DNA of 7,163 nucleotides from an uncultured Gammaproteobacteria bacterium (GTDB lineage Bacteria > Pseudomonadota > Gammaproteobacteria > Nitrosococcales > Methylophagaceae): positions 1 through 7,163 of the forward strand of contig CAJXPP010000113.1 of NCBI GenBank assembly GCA_913058195.1, read 5' to 3'. The notes under the pieces are model-generated. The model worked only from the letters and a program-made list of their open reading frames with translations. It searched no databases and was not told where the DNA came from. A program made the position numbers and the translations under genes. Shown here piece by piece: positions 1 to 7,115 of this stretch. The first letter of the stretch is position 1, and the number at the start of each line of letters is the position of its first letter.

Positions 1-515
1 ACTGTCATCCATAATATTTTGATATCTAATAAAAAGGACTGATTTTCGACATACCATACATCAAATTTAAACTTATCTTCCCAACTGACCGCATTTCGAC
101 CATTTACCTGTGCCCAACCAGAAATTCCTGGTCGCACTTCGTGCCTCCGAGCCTGTTCTGCAGTATAGAGCGGAATATATTCCATTAATAAAGGCCTCGG
201 GCCAATCAAACTTAAATCACCTTTGAGTACATTTAATAACTGAGGTAACTCATCTAAACTATATTGTCGTAATAAAGCCCCTAACTTAGTCATTCTTTCA
301 CTATCAGCTAATAATTCACCTTGTGAGTCATTACCCAACAACATTGTTCTAAATTTATAAATATTAAAAGGTTTACCATTTAAACCTGGACGTTGCTGAC
401 AAAATAGAATTGGAGACCCCATACGACCCCATATAACTAATGCCACAATCAACATAATTGGCCACAGTAATAAAAGTGCAACTAATGCTACCACTAAATC
501 AAATAACCTTTTCAT
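1..515 (-). CDS. Initiating phosphoglycosyl transferase (PglC/WcaJ-type sugar transferase), 3' end cut by window edge
   Basis: This is a bacterial sugar transferase that moves a sugar-1-phosphate from a UDP-sugar to undecaprenyl phosphate at the inner membrane, the first step of capsule, O-antigen or glycan assembly. I translated it by hand: 171 codons are visible of a family usually near 190-200 residues, so only the extreme C-terminus is missing. It begins MKRLFD, the usual start of the small monotopic class, followed by a hydrophobic re-entrant helix at about residues 5-32. Family landmarks in order are QQRPG (40-44), YKFRTM (53-58), the catalytic Asp-Glu pair in SLDELPQ (D88, E89), GPRPL (105-109) and RPGISGWAQVNGRN (128-141). 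There is no N-terminal multi-TM extension as in full-length WcaJ/WbaP. The ATG at 515-513 overlaps the TGA of the upstream GT4 gene by 4 nt (ATGA), and no good Shine-Dalgarno is seen, so translational coupling is likely. The family is near certain; the sugar is unknown. Confidence 0.93.
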   Translation of the reverse strand, partial: MKRLFDLVVALVALLLLWPIMLIVALVIWGRMGSPILFCQQRPGLNGKPFNIYKFRTMLLGNDSQGELLADSERMTKLGALLRQYSLDELPQLLNVLKGDLSLIGPRPLLMEYIPLYTAEQARRHEVRPGISGWAQVNGRNAVSWEDKFKFDVWYVENQSFLLDIKILWMT

Positions 516-1636
516 AGGTTTGTCTTGTAATAATTTAGCCATGCTGATGCTAATCTCTCACTACTAAAATCTTCTAATGCTCTTTTTCTTGCATTAGTAC
601 CAAGTCTTTTGCAAAGCCCTTTATCAGTACTTATTCGCATCATACAAGTAATAAGCTCCTCTCTATTACCTGCATCAAATAACAAACCAGTTTGTTCCTC
701 GGCAATTGCATCTTCCACCCCATAAATTTTGGATCCTATAGCAGGAAGCCCTACTGCTGCTGCTTCAATAATGACACTACCAAACCCTTCTCTATAGCTT
801 GGTAAACAAAGTATATCTGCTGCTGCCATATAATCTTCGGGTTGATTAGAGAACCCAACAAAAGTAACACGTTCTATACAGTTACTTAATAATGATTCCA
901 TCTCTAAACGAATGTCTCCCTCATCTGGTCCGACAATCAATAAGTGTGAATTTACTACTGGTAAGCTTGCAAAAGCGGATGCTAAATCTAATACACCTTT
1001 ATCTCGATTTAACCGTCCAATAAATAAATAAACAGTCTCCTCATTTTTAATCGAGAACTGCTGTCTCATTTTTAATCTTATATTTTCATTCGGCTTAAAT
1101 CTTACAGTATCAACACCTGATATCGATCCCTGAGCTAAAACAGACGACTTTGCAAGATTAACTACATCTTCGTTTAATAAAAATTGTCGTTGCGATGCAC
1201 TATCAACTAAAATATTTGTTGCCAATTTTGAAATAATACGATCCATCAGCTTGAGCACCCATCGACTTAATCCTGTTCGTGTTACCCATACTTGCCCAGT
1301 AAAAATGTGGACCCGTCTCGGAACTCGAGAAAAGAAAGCTGCGATCATTGCAAGTAAACCAGCCTTAGGAGTAACAGAATGAACCCCCCTAAACTTGTAT
1401 TGTCTGAAGATCTTGATTAGATGAAATAATGCGATCAAATCATGAAAAGGAGCAACCTTTCGTTCAATAGGGACAGTTAAAATAGTGACATTATCTAAGT
1501 ATGCTGAGATATCCTCAGAGCGTCCATTAATAGCGATATAGACATCATAGTAACTGCTCAGCTTCTTTATCGGTTCTAATAAAAAGGCATTAATAGTCAT
1601 GGCACTAGAGACAACAATACATATCTTCTGCTTCAA
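512..1636 (-). CDS. Family 4 glycosyltransferase (GT-B fold, CapM/PglA-like)
   Basis: This retaining glycosyltransferase of 374 residues probably adds a sugar from a nucleotide donor to the lipid-linked acceptor on the cytoplasmic face. The N-terminal Rossmann domain (about 1-180) starts KQKICIVVSS and contains HSVTPKAGLLAMIAA (86-100), a signature I associate with the CapM/PglA-like GT4 group. The C-terminal domain has the donor-site FIGRLNRDKG (205-214) and the E-x7-E motif in EGFGSVIIEA (E283, E291), followed by GLPAIGSKIYGVEDAI. Length is normal and there is no signal peptide. The start is TTG at 1636-1634, overlapping the TGA of the preceding gene by 4 nt (TTGA) and preceded by AAAAGG at 8-nt spacing. 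The next in-frame ATG (residue 13) would remove the first beta strand, so TTG is preferred. It sits directly upstream of the initiating transferase, as PglA-type second-sugar transferases often do; addition of the second sugar is therefore an inference. Confidence 0.92.
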   Translation of the reverse strand: MKQKICIVVSSAMTINAFLLEPIKKLSSYYDVYIAINGRSEDISAYLDNVTILTVPIERKVAPFHDLIALFHLIKIFRQYKFRGVHSVTPKAGLLAMIAAFFSRVPRRVHIFTGQVWVTRTGLSRWVLKLMDRIISKLATNILVDSASQRQFLLNEDVVNLAKSSVLAQGSISGVDTVRFKPNENIRLKMRQQFSIKNEETVYLFIGRLNRDKGVLDLASAFASLPVVNSHLLIVGPDEGDIRLEMESLLSNCIERVTFVGFSNQPEDYMAAADILCLPSYREGFGSVIIEAAAVGLPAIGSKIYGVEDAIAEEQTGLLFDAGNREELITCMMRISTDKGLCKRLGTNARKRALEDFSSERLASAWLNYYKTNL

Positions 1637-4635
1637 TTATCTAACCTTTTCATTAAGTTATAATCTCTAAACAATGATTGACTATAGACTATAAAAAGAC
1701 ACAAGTAGGCTGAGAGGGTCACCACTACTCCCGACATACTGCCAAAATGGATGCTCATTAATAAACTTATAAATAATAGCCAATTCAACCATAAAACAAC
1801 CATATCTAATAATCCAACATGCCGATATCTAGCCAGAAGCAAGACTAAAAACACTGTCGACATGACCATTGATAATGACGCCCCAAGTGCTATCCCTGGA
1901 ACCCCCATATGCTTCATAAACAAGAGGCTTGCTCCTATATTTATTAATAGGCCTAGGATTGCAACTAACAATATTGCACCCACATGTTTTGTTGCTGTTG
2001 CAAATTTTAACAAAAAGATATTGCAAGCAAAAAATGGTACTTGTACCACTGCATACTGCATCACTCTTGTTATCATTCCCATCTTCTCAGAGCCAAAATT
2101 TCCATCAGAAAATAATATTTCCACAATTAGTGGAGCCCATACAAACAAAGCAACACTTACAGGTACAGACAAGAATGTAATCATAAGTAAAAATACTGAT
2201 AACTCACTTCGAGCTTCAATAATATGGTCTTTAGCAATTAGCTTAGAAAAATAAGGTAACATTACTGTAGAAACGCCAGCTCCAACTAATCCCGTGATTA
2301 ACAAAACTACTTTATTACCTAGATTGAATATAGAAACAGCCCCTTCAGGGAGGGTCATTGCAAGAAAAGTATTTACTAACACAGCTACACTAACAAAAAA
2401 GGCAGATGCCACTAAGGGTAAATACTGTGAGTTTAATTCAACTAAAGGTGCATAATTCCAAGTCGTGTAGTTAGGGGTTAAAGAATAACCTTGTTTATAA
2501 ATATGGACTTGAATTATTAGTAAATTAATCAACTGTCCAATGACCATCCCTATCATTGCAGCCTGGACACCATATTGTTTTCCAAAAAGAACTACCGCAA
2601 GTATTGCAGCTATAGGTACAACTAACTGTGCCACACTAGAAATTACAAATTTACCACTTGCATTCAATATCGCATTACCGAGAATAACAAAACCACTAAA
2701 AAACAATATAGGCAATGCAAGTATCGTCAATTCGTGAATACGATCTAAATTACTATTGATATTACTTGCCATTATATGCGGTAAAAAATAAGGAATTGAA
2801 ACGTACAACAAAATACATGCTAAAGCTGATCCAGCTAATACTACTGTAGATACATTTGATATGAACCGTTGTATCTCTTTTTTCTTAGTAGCTTCCTTAG
2901 CCGCCATAAAAACAGGTGTAAATGCAATACCTAATGGTATACAGAGTATGGTTACAATTGTCATTGGCATTAACAATGCTACAAAAAATCCATCTAATTC
3001 AACTCCTAAACCAAAGATATGGGCCATTAAGATATCTCTATAGAAGAAACCGATAAACCCAATAAAAGTAAGTAACATCACATAAATACTTGAGCCTATA
3101 GCAGTCTGTCGACGTTTTGTTCGACCTGCCGGTTCAGAAAAGGCACTTTGTATAGCTAAATTATTATTCGGCCTTAAAAATTGTCCAATTTTATTTAATA
3201 TCCCCTTTCGCTCTAGAAAGCTAATCCAACCCAAAACTCCCAGCATTAATATTACAAATAAATAAGCATAACGAATGCGGTATAAAGAGCCTACATTAGC
3301 AATAGTAAACCCTAATATTGTCAAATATGTTGCTGAAAAATAGAGGGATAACCACACTGCCGGCTTGCTGTTATATAGTAATAGTAGCAACAGCCCAGGA
3401 AGACATAAATAATAAATAAGCATCTCCGCAGAAGCTAACAGTCTTGTTGCACTCAACTGTGAAAACCATGATGATGGAAATGGTGCCAGTAATGCAACAT
3501 TTAATGCTCGTGGTAGATATTGAATAACTTCAATTATATTTTTAGGTGCAATATTTTCATCAATATTTGACTGAGCATTAGCAACTTTACCATGATAGAT
3601 TAGACTTGCTCTTACCCTTGCTACAGAAGATATATAAACCTCTAACTTGTCTGGCAGCCAATCACTCTCCTGCCATTGCCATCCCCCTACTTGTTGCTCC
3701 TGCTTCTGCTTCCGTTTTCGCTCCATCTCCAGTCTCAGCTCTAGCAACTGCCTTTTCTCCAGATCTATCTCCTGCTCCAGCTTCAGCATGAGATCCTGCT
3801 CCAGATTCAATTGCTGCCCCTCATTCTCAAGATTAATTTGAGCAGTATGATCTTTCGTAATTATAATTCCTGCTACTAATACAGAAAATACAATCGCATA
3901 AAAGCTTACAACCTTTAATATAGTTTTAACTGTTGTCGAGTTTTTCTTGGTACTTATTGTTATCAACAAAGCACCTAACGCTACAAGTAATAGTAGCGTT
4001 AGGTTATAAGGACGAACTATTCCAACTAATATTATTCCAATAATACTGCCGAGTACTATCCACAACCATTCTCGATTATCACTAGGTGTGTTTATTACCT
4101 TTACCCACATTAATAAGGTTAGTAATGTGCCAGCTATTGCGTACCCATCCCTGTGTACCTGCCCATACCAATTTAATGCAGATGGAAAGGTTATAAAAAG
4201 TGTTGCAGCTATTAAGCCTGCATAAGTTCCTACTTTTTTATTTTCTACCAACTCCCTCGCTAATAAAAAGAGTAATACACCGCCCAAAGCATGCATAGAG
4301 GCATTGATAGGAATGATAACAGAGGGGTCGTGACCAAATACTGCATATAACGCTGCTAAAATGGCAACATGTCCATGTGCCGATGGATTGACAAATAATT
4401 TCCAACTACTCCATCCTTGAGATCGAATTTCTTCTGCCAGTGTCCACGCAACTCCATCAAAGTATACGGCATCATTAGCGAGGAGCTTACCCCCACCGTA
4501 TATCGATGAAAGTTGAGGAACTATTACATTCTGAAAAACAAGGGCAAGGCATGCTGCATAACAAAAAAACACTACCCATAAAATCAAGGGTAAATACTGT
4601 GTCTGTTGTTCATATTTATTTAATTTAAGTTCCAT
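1633..4635 (-). CDS. Fusion membrane protein: GT-C-like N-terminal half plus MurJ/MviN-type lipid-linked glycan flippase
   Basis: This is one uninterrupted frame of 1000 residues with two recognisable halves. Residues 1-475 form a multispanning unit of about 11-12 hydrophobic segments. A first outer loop holds ND (54-55), D60 and EE (68-69), followed by FGHDP and IINxS-like spacing, then RDGYAIAGTLL (162-172), APFPSSWF (384-391) and GSLYRIRYAY (449-458). These resemble GT-C/family 39 or Wzy-like polymerase proteins acting on the periplasmic side with lipid-linked donors. A polar loop of about 110 residues (261-370) carries a Leu/Glu/Gln-rich charged segment. Residues 476-516 are a basic, polar linker. 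Residues 517-990 are a MOP-superfamily MVF domain: GFFYRDILMAHIFG (530-543), LDGFFVALLMP (547-557), and GLVGAGVSTVMLPYFSK (782-798), closely patterned on MurJ. The usual MurJ is about 510 residues, so this half is complete. ATG at 4635-4633 follows the SDR stop by 11 nt with AGAAGA as a weak RBS. The fold of the second half is certain; polymerase versus transferase activity of the first is open. Confidence 0.87.
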   Translation of the reverse strand: MELKLNKYEQQTQYLPLILWVVFFCYAACLALVFQNVIVPQLSSIYGGGKLLANDAVYFDGVAWTLAEEIRSQGWSSWKLFVNPSAHGHVAILAALYAVFGHDPSVIIPINASMHALGGVLLFLLARELVENKKVGTYAGLIAATLFITFPSALNWYGQVHRDGYAIAGTLLTLLMWVKVINTPSDNREWLWIVLGSIIGIILVGIVRPYNLTLLLLVALGALLITISTKKNSTTVKTILKVVSFYAIVFSVLVAGIIITKDHTAQINLENEGQQLNLEQDLMLKLEQEIDLEKRQLLELRLEMERKRKQKQEQQVGGWQWQESDWLPDKLEVYISSVARVRASLIYHGKVANAQSNIDENIAPKNIIEVIQYLPRALNVALLAPFPSSWFSQLSATRLLASAEMLIYYLCLPGLLLLLLYNSKPAVWLSLYFSATYLTILGFTIANVGSLYRIRYAYLFVILMLGVLGWISFLERKGILNKIGQFLRPNNNLAIQSAFSEPAGRTKRRQTAIGSSIYVMLLTFIGFIGFFYRDILMAHIFGLGVELDGFFVALLMPMTIVTILCIPLGIAFTPVFMAAKEATKKKEIQRFISNVSTVVLAGSALACILLYVSIPYFLPHIMASNINSNLDRIHELTILALPILFFSGFVILGNAILNASGKFVISSVAQLVVPIAAILAVVLFGKQYGVQAAMIGMVIGQLINLLIIQVHIYKQGYSLTPNYTTWNYAPLVELNSQYLPLVASAFFVSVAVLVNTFLAMTLPEGAVSIFNLGNKVVLLITGLVGAGVSTVMLPYFSKLIAKDHIIEARSELSVFLLMITFLSVPVSVALFVWAPLIVEILFSDGNFGSEKMGMITRVMQYAVVQVPFFACNIFLLKFATATKHVGAILLVAILGLLINIGASLLFMKHMGVPGIALGASLSMVMSTVFLVLLLARYRHVGLLDMVVLWLNWLLFISLLMSIHFGSMSGVVVTLSAYLCLFIVYSQSLFRDYNLMKRLDN
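1645..1650 (-). promoter_or_regulatory. Ribosome binding site supporting the TTG start of the GT4 gene
   Basis: On the minus strand AAAAGG lies inside the last codons of the upstream membrane-protein gene, 8 nt before TTG at 1636-1634. This spacing and the TTGA stop/start overlap support TTG as the real start. Confidence 0.55.
3757..3804 (-). repeat. Two imperfect 24-nt direct repeats within a Leu/Glu/Gln-rich coding tract
   Basis: On the coding strand two adjacent 24-nt units (3804-3781 and 3780-3757) both start CTGGAGCAGGA and end with CTG followed by a purine-rich codon, encoding LEQDLMLK and LEQEIDLE. They lie within a longer tract, 3688-3846 (residues 264-316), that is rich in CTG, CAG and GAG codons and purine-rich on the coding strand. 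All Glu codons from residue 270 to 313 are GAG, whereas GAA dominates in neighbouring genes. This suggests the segment grew by local duplication or has a different origin from the surrounding gene. Confidence 0.7.
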
Positions 4636-4646
4636 TTTATTTTCTT

Positions 4647-5636
4647 CTATAATTCCATTTTTCTAACATTATTATTTTTATCTTGAATGACATCATTCAT
4701 TGACATTGATACGGAAATTTGTGGAGTAAAATCTAGTCTTTGTTTTAATTTCAATGTGGGATAGCTTGTTCTAGCAACCATACTATTTATTGCTGCTTGG
4801 CTGAGAGGAGATTTTATTATCCCCTGCATTAACCAAACAAGTGCTCTAACCAGTGCTTCAGGAAGTCGAAGCCAAGGATGTTTCACATTAAGAATCATTG
4901 CGATTCCTTCAATCATCTCTTCAAGCAAACAATCATTAGAAATATTGAATACTTCTCCTTTGGCATTAGAATCAGACAAACAAAGAACTAATAGTGCAAT
5001 CACATCATCAACATGTACATAAGTAGATACTGTCTTTAGATACCCAATATAAAAAAAGAGCCCCTTACGTACAGTACCAGCAAGTGCTCGTAATGCTCCA
5101 TTAGGCATACCTTGACCAAAAACATTACTGGGTCGAATGATTGTATAAGTTAACAAAGAACTTTCAGCGGCTTGAATAACTAATTTATCAGCCTGTGCTT
5201 TTGTTTGCTCATACTCTCCTTTAGGCTGGATAGGAGTGTCCTCAGTTATAACCCTCTCACTATTTGCTTTACCGTTGACCGGTCCATAAACACCCACACT
5301 GCTGAGTTGGATCCAATGAATTTTGTTTCCACGTTGCTCTGTTTGTTTTAATGCTGCCTGGATAAGCTTCTGAGTTCCCTCAACATGCAGAGCCTCCATC
5401 TTAGCTGTATTATTTAATTCACCGGCACAATTGATAATGACATTACATTTGTCTAAAAACAGATCTAATGGACAGGTTTCTGATGTTAAATCACCATTTA
5501 TTATATTAACACCTAGAGGCATCTCATTTTGACACTCTCTCCGTGAAAGAATAGTAACGCTATGTCCTTGCTCGCATAATGAATAAACAAGTCTTTGACC
5601 AATAAACCCACTTGCCCCAGTCACACAGATATTCAT
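4647..5636 (-). CDS. Extended SDR nucleotide-sugar epimerase/4-reductase
   Basis: This 329-residue NAD(P)-dependent extended short-chain dehydrogenase probably acts on a UDP-sugar. The dinucleotide-binding GASGFIG is at 7-13, the acidic GDL at 48-50, and NCAG at 69-72. The active site is complete: LSSVGVYG (111-118) supplies Ser, and YEQTK supplies Y142 and K146. RPSNVFGQG (168-176) and TYVHVDDV (205-212) are the usual substrate-domain landmarks. Length is typical of the GalE/WbpV-like group. Next to an initiating transferase, such enzymes commonly are either GlcNAc/GalNAc 4-epimerases or reductases of the UDP-4-keto-6-deoxy-GlcNAc intermediate (WbpV, WreQ, CapN type) that make UDP-QuiNAc or UDP-FucNAc. 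I cannot choose between these by eye. The gene follows the GT2 gene by 31 nt and ends 11 nt before the fusion gene. The RBS before ATG (5636-5634) is poor, but the start sits immediately at the first beta strand, so it is firm. Confidence 0.9.
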   Translation of the reverse strand: MNICVTGASGFIGQRLVYSLCEQGHSVTILSRRECQNEMPLGVNIINGDLTSETCPLDLFLDKCNVIINCAGELNNTAKMEALHVEGTQKLIQAALKQTEQRGNKIHWIQLSSVGVYGPVNGKANSERVITEDTPIQPKGEYEQTKAQADKLVIQAAESSLLTYTIIRPSNVFGQGMPNGALRALAGTVRKGLFFYIGYLKTVSTYVHVDDVIALLVLCLSDSNAKGEVFNISNDCLLEEMIEGIAMILNVKHPWLRLPEALVRALVWLMQGIIKSPLSQAAINSMVARTSYPTLKLKQRLDFTPQISVSMSMNDVIQDKNNNVRKMEL

Positions 5637-5667
5637 CGGTAATCAGTACTTCTATATAGCTTTGTTC

Positions 5668-6552
5668 TCAATGCCTAAAGCCCTCATATATACCTACAAA
5701 ATATTCCTTTAATGGCCATATAGAGCGTGTAGTAATCAGTTTAAAAAATGATTCAAAAAAAAGACCTACTAACAGCCATAACAAACTAATTGTTGAAAAT
5801 GCCCAATTACGCCTATTTTTATAAAACTTAATATATTCAATTAATTTTCGTTTATGTCTAGGCGCTAGTGCTTCACGGTTTAACGGTGAACATAAGTGCT
5901 CAAGTCTAGCATTAGGGTTAATATAGAGGTGTGGCCCAAAGCGTTTTTCAACACGTGTAGAAAAGTCCACATCCTCCAACATAAAAAAGCCATTTGTTGG
6001 GTCAAAAGGCACTGATTCAAATACTTCACGTCGCCAAGCAGATAATCCCCCAGATAACATCTTACTAGCAATAAGCTGATGTTCTCGACCTTCTACCTCT
6101 CCATAAATCCCCACTCGTTTATCTGTGAATATCCCTCGATGGAATAGTCCAAAAATAAACTTATGAATAAAAACCTGTTGTGGCATATTTGTCACTATGC
6201 CACAACAGCCCAGCATATCTGGCTTCTGCGAAAACCCTTGGGTTATTTGCTCAATAAAATCATTTTCTAAGACGATATCATCTTCAAGAAAGCAAACAAT
6301 ATCTCCTTTGGCACGCTTTGCTGCCACACGTTTTGCCGCCACAAGGCCAGGGATTGTAGAGTCATGAATATAACTTAATTCGATATTTTTAAAACCACTC
6401 ATAAGAGAACGAACTTGTATAAGTGATTGTTCATCAATACTTTGGTCAACAATCAATAACTCATCGGGAAGGACTGTCTGACTTAATATAGATGAAACAG
6501 CATTACCGAGCTCTTTCGGTCTATTTAATGTGGGGATTACTGCGGTAAACAT
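5668..6552 (-). CDS. Family 2 glycosyltransferase (GT-A fold) with C-terminal membrane helix
   Basis: This 294-residue inverting glycosyltransferase uses a nucleotide-sugar donor on the cytoplasmic face. It starts with the GT2 opening TAVIPTLNRPKEL (3-15), followed by SILSQT (21-26) and DELLIVDQS (30-38). The metal-binding motif appears as FLEDDIVLENDFI (88-100; E90, D91, D92). SGGLSAWRREVF (167-178) forms the acceptor-side loop, and MLEDVDFSTRV (191-201; E193, D194) carries the likely catalytic base. A hydrophobic helix at about 253-274 probably ties the protein to the inner membrane. Its EDD and ED-x-D pattern is like rhamnosyl- and related O-antigen transferases, but the sugar cannot be told. 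ATG at 6552-6550 lies two residues before the first beta strand. There is no convincing Shine-Dalgarno in the AT-rich leader. It is the first gene after a 70-nt gap, so it could have its own promoter. Confidence 0.92.
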   Translation of the reverse strand: MFTAVIPTLNRPKELGNAVSSILSQTVLPDELLIVDQSIDEQSLIQVRSLMSGFKNIELSYIHDSTIPGLVAAKRVAAKRAKGDIVCFLEDDIVLENDFIEQITQGFSQKPDMLGCCGIVTNMPQQVFIHKFIFGLFHRGIFTDKRVGIYGEVEGREHQLIASKMLSGGLSAWRREVFESVPFDPTNGFFMLEDVDFSTRVEKRFGPHLYINPNARLEHLCSPLNREALAPRHKRKLIEYIKFYKNRRNWAFSTISLLWLLVGLFFESFFKLITTRSIWPLKEYFVGIYEGFRH

Positions 6553-6622
6553 ATGTAAAATTAATTTAAAAAATATAAAGTACGGATAAGTTTACATTAC
6601 AATAACGAACACGGCGATTTTT
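6553..6622. other. Longest intergenic gap in the window (70 nt), no clear signal
   Basis: This AT-rich spacer separates the kinase stop codon from the GT2 start. I see no hairpin followed by a T-run on the minus strand, so no intrinsic terminator, and the genes may be co-transcribed. On the minus strand a loose sigma-70-like pair can be drawn (TTGTAA, 17 nt, TTTATA), but such matches are expected by chance in DNA of this composition. Confidence 0.4.
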
Positions 6623-7115
6623 TTAGTCTAAAAGATCAAACAATATTTCTATTTCTTTAAGCCCTCTAATTTGTATAGCCAATACATGATTCCATTGTGT
6701 ATTTTTATCAGAAATATTGAGCTTTAAAATATAGGCTATACGCCGGCAAACCTCTGTACTAGCAAAAAGAGCAACTATATTTTTTCCACATCGTTGTTCA
6801 GGAAAATATTTATAGATCCCCTCTAAATAAGACTCAACTGAGTTATTAATTTCTTGTCTAGATAATTGATTATTTCCCTTACTAACAATCTGTCGTAACA
6901 ACTTATAAGCACTAAAACCAATCATCATTTTGAGAGGAGCAAACATTAAAGAATCAAAGTCAAGAAAGGCCGTTAATTTACCATTATTCATAATTACATT
7001 ATGAGGGTGAAGATCAATATGAATTAAACTTTGCTCACTTTCAGAAAAATTATTTTCAAAAGTTAAAACTGTGTTCCATGAGCTTAATAAAAGACTTTTA
7101 TTTTCTATTAATAGA
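6623..7115 (-). CDS. APH/choline-kinase-like phosphotransferase, 5' end missing at contig end
   Basis: The C-terminal lobe of a protein-kinase-like small-molecule phosphotransferase (APH family, which includes aminoglycoside, choline and homoserine kinases) is visible as 163 genuine codons. The catalytic loop HIDLHPHN (7021-6998) gives the Brenner-type H-x-D-x4-N with the catalytic Asp at 7015-7013. It is followed by the metal-binding FLDFD (6967-6953), equivalent to the kinase DFG. The helical remainder ends at TAA 6625-6623. The N-terminal ATP-binding lobe, expected to be about 120-180 residues, lies beyond the contig break. An open frame continues into the adapter as far as an ATG at 7156-7154, giving a spurious N-terminus (MPSLVGSEMCIRDS) that should be removed. 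In a polysaccharide locus, such a kinase might phosphorylate a sugar, choline or lipid-linked substituent. Nothing here supports antibiotic resistance. Confidence 0.85.

Noticed and set aside
1751..2254. Plus-strand open frame of 167 codons
   Set aside because: It lies entirely opposite the flippase half of the large minus-strand gene. The translation is Asn/Thr/Ile-rich without any domain pattern, as expected for the reverse complement of a hydrophobic AT-rich gene.
3606..3841. Plus-strand frames rich in Ser, Cys, Pro and Ala opposite the LEQ tract
   Set aside because: They are the antisense readings of the CTG/CAG/GAG-rich tract. The low-complexity composition comes from that tract, and no RBS or domain supports a gene.
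5880..6071. Minus-strand open frame of 63 codons inside the GT2 gene
   Set aside because: It is an alternative frame fully within a well-supported GT2 coding region, with no recognisable motif.
6553..6622. Promoter for the GT2 gene
   Set aside because: The TTGTAA/TTTATA pair is a weak match in AT-rich DNA and no other signal supports it, so it is not listed as a promoter.
6623..7115. Aminoglycoside resistance gene
   Set aside because: Only the generic APH-fold catalytic motifs are present, and the gene is truncated. The polysaccharide-locus context argues for a metabolic phosphotransferase.
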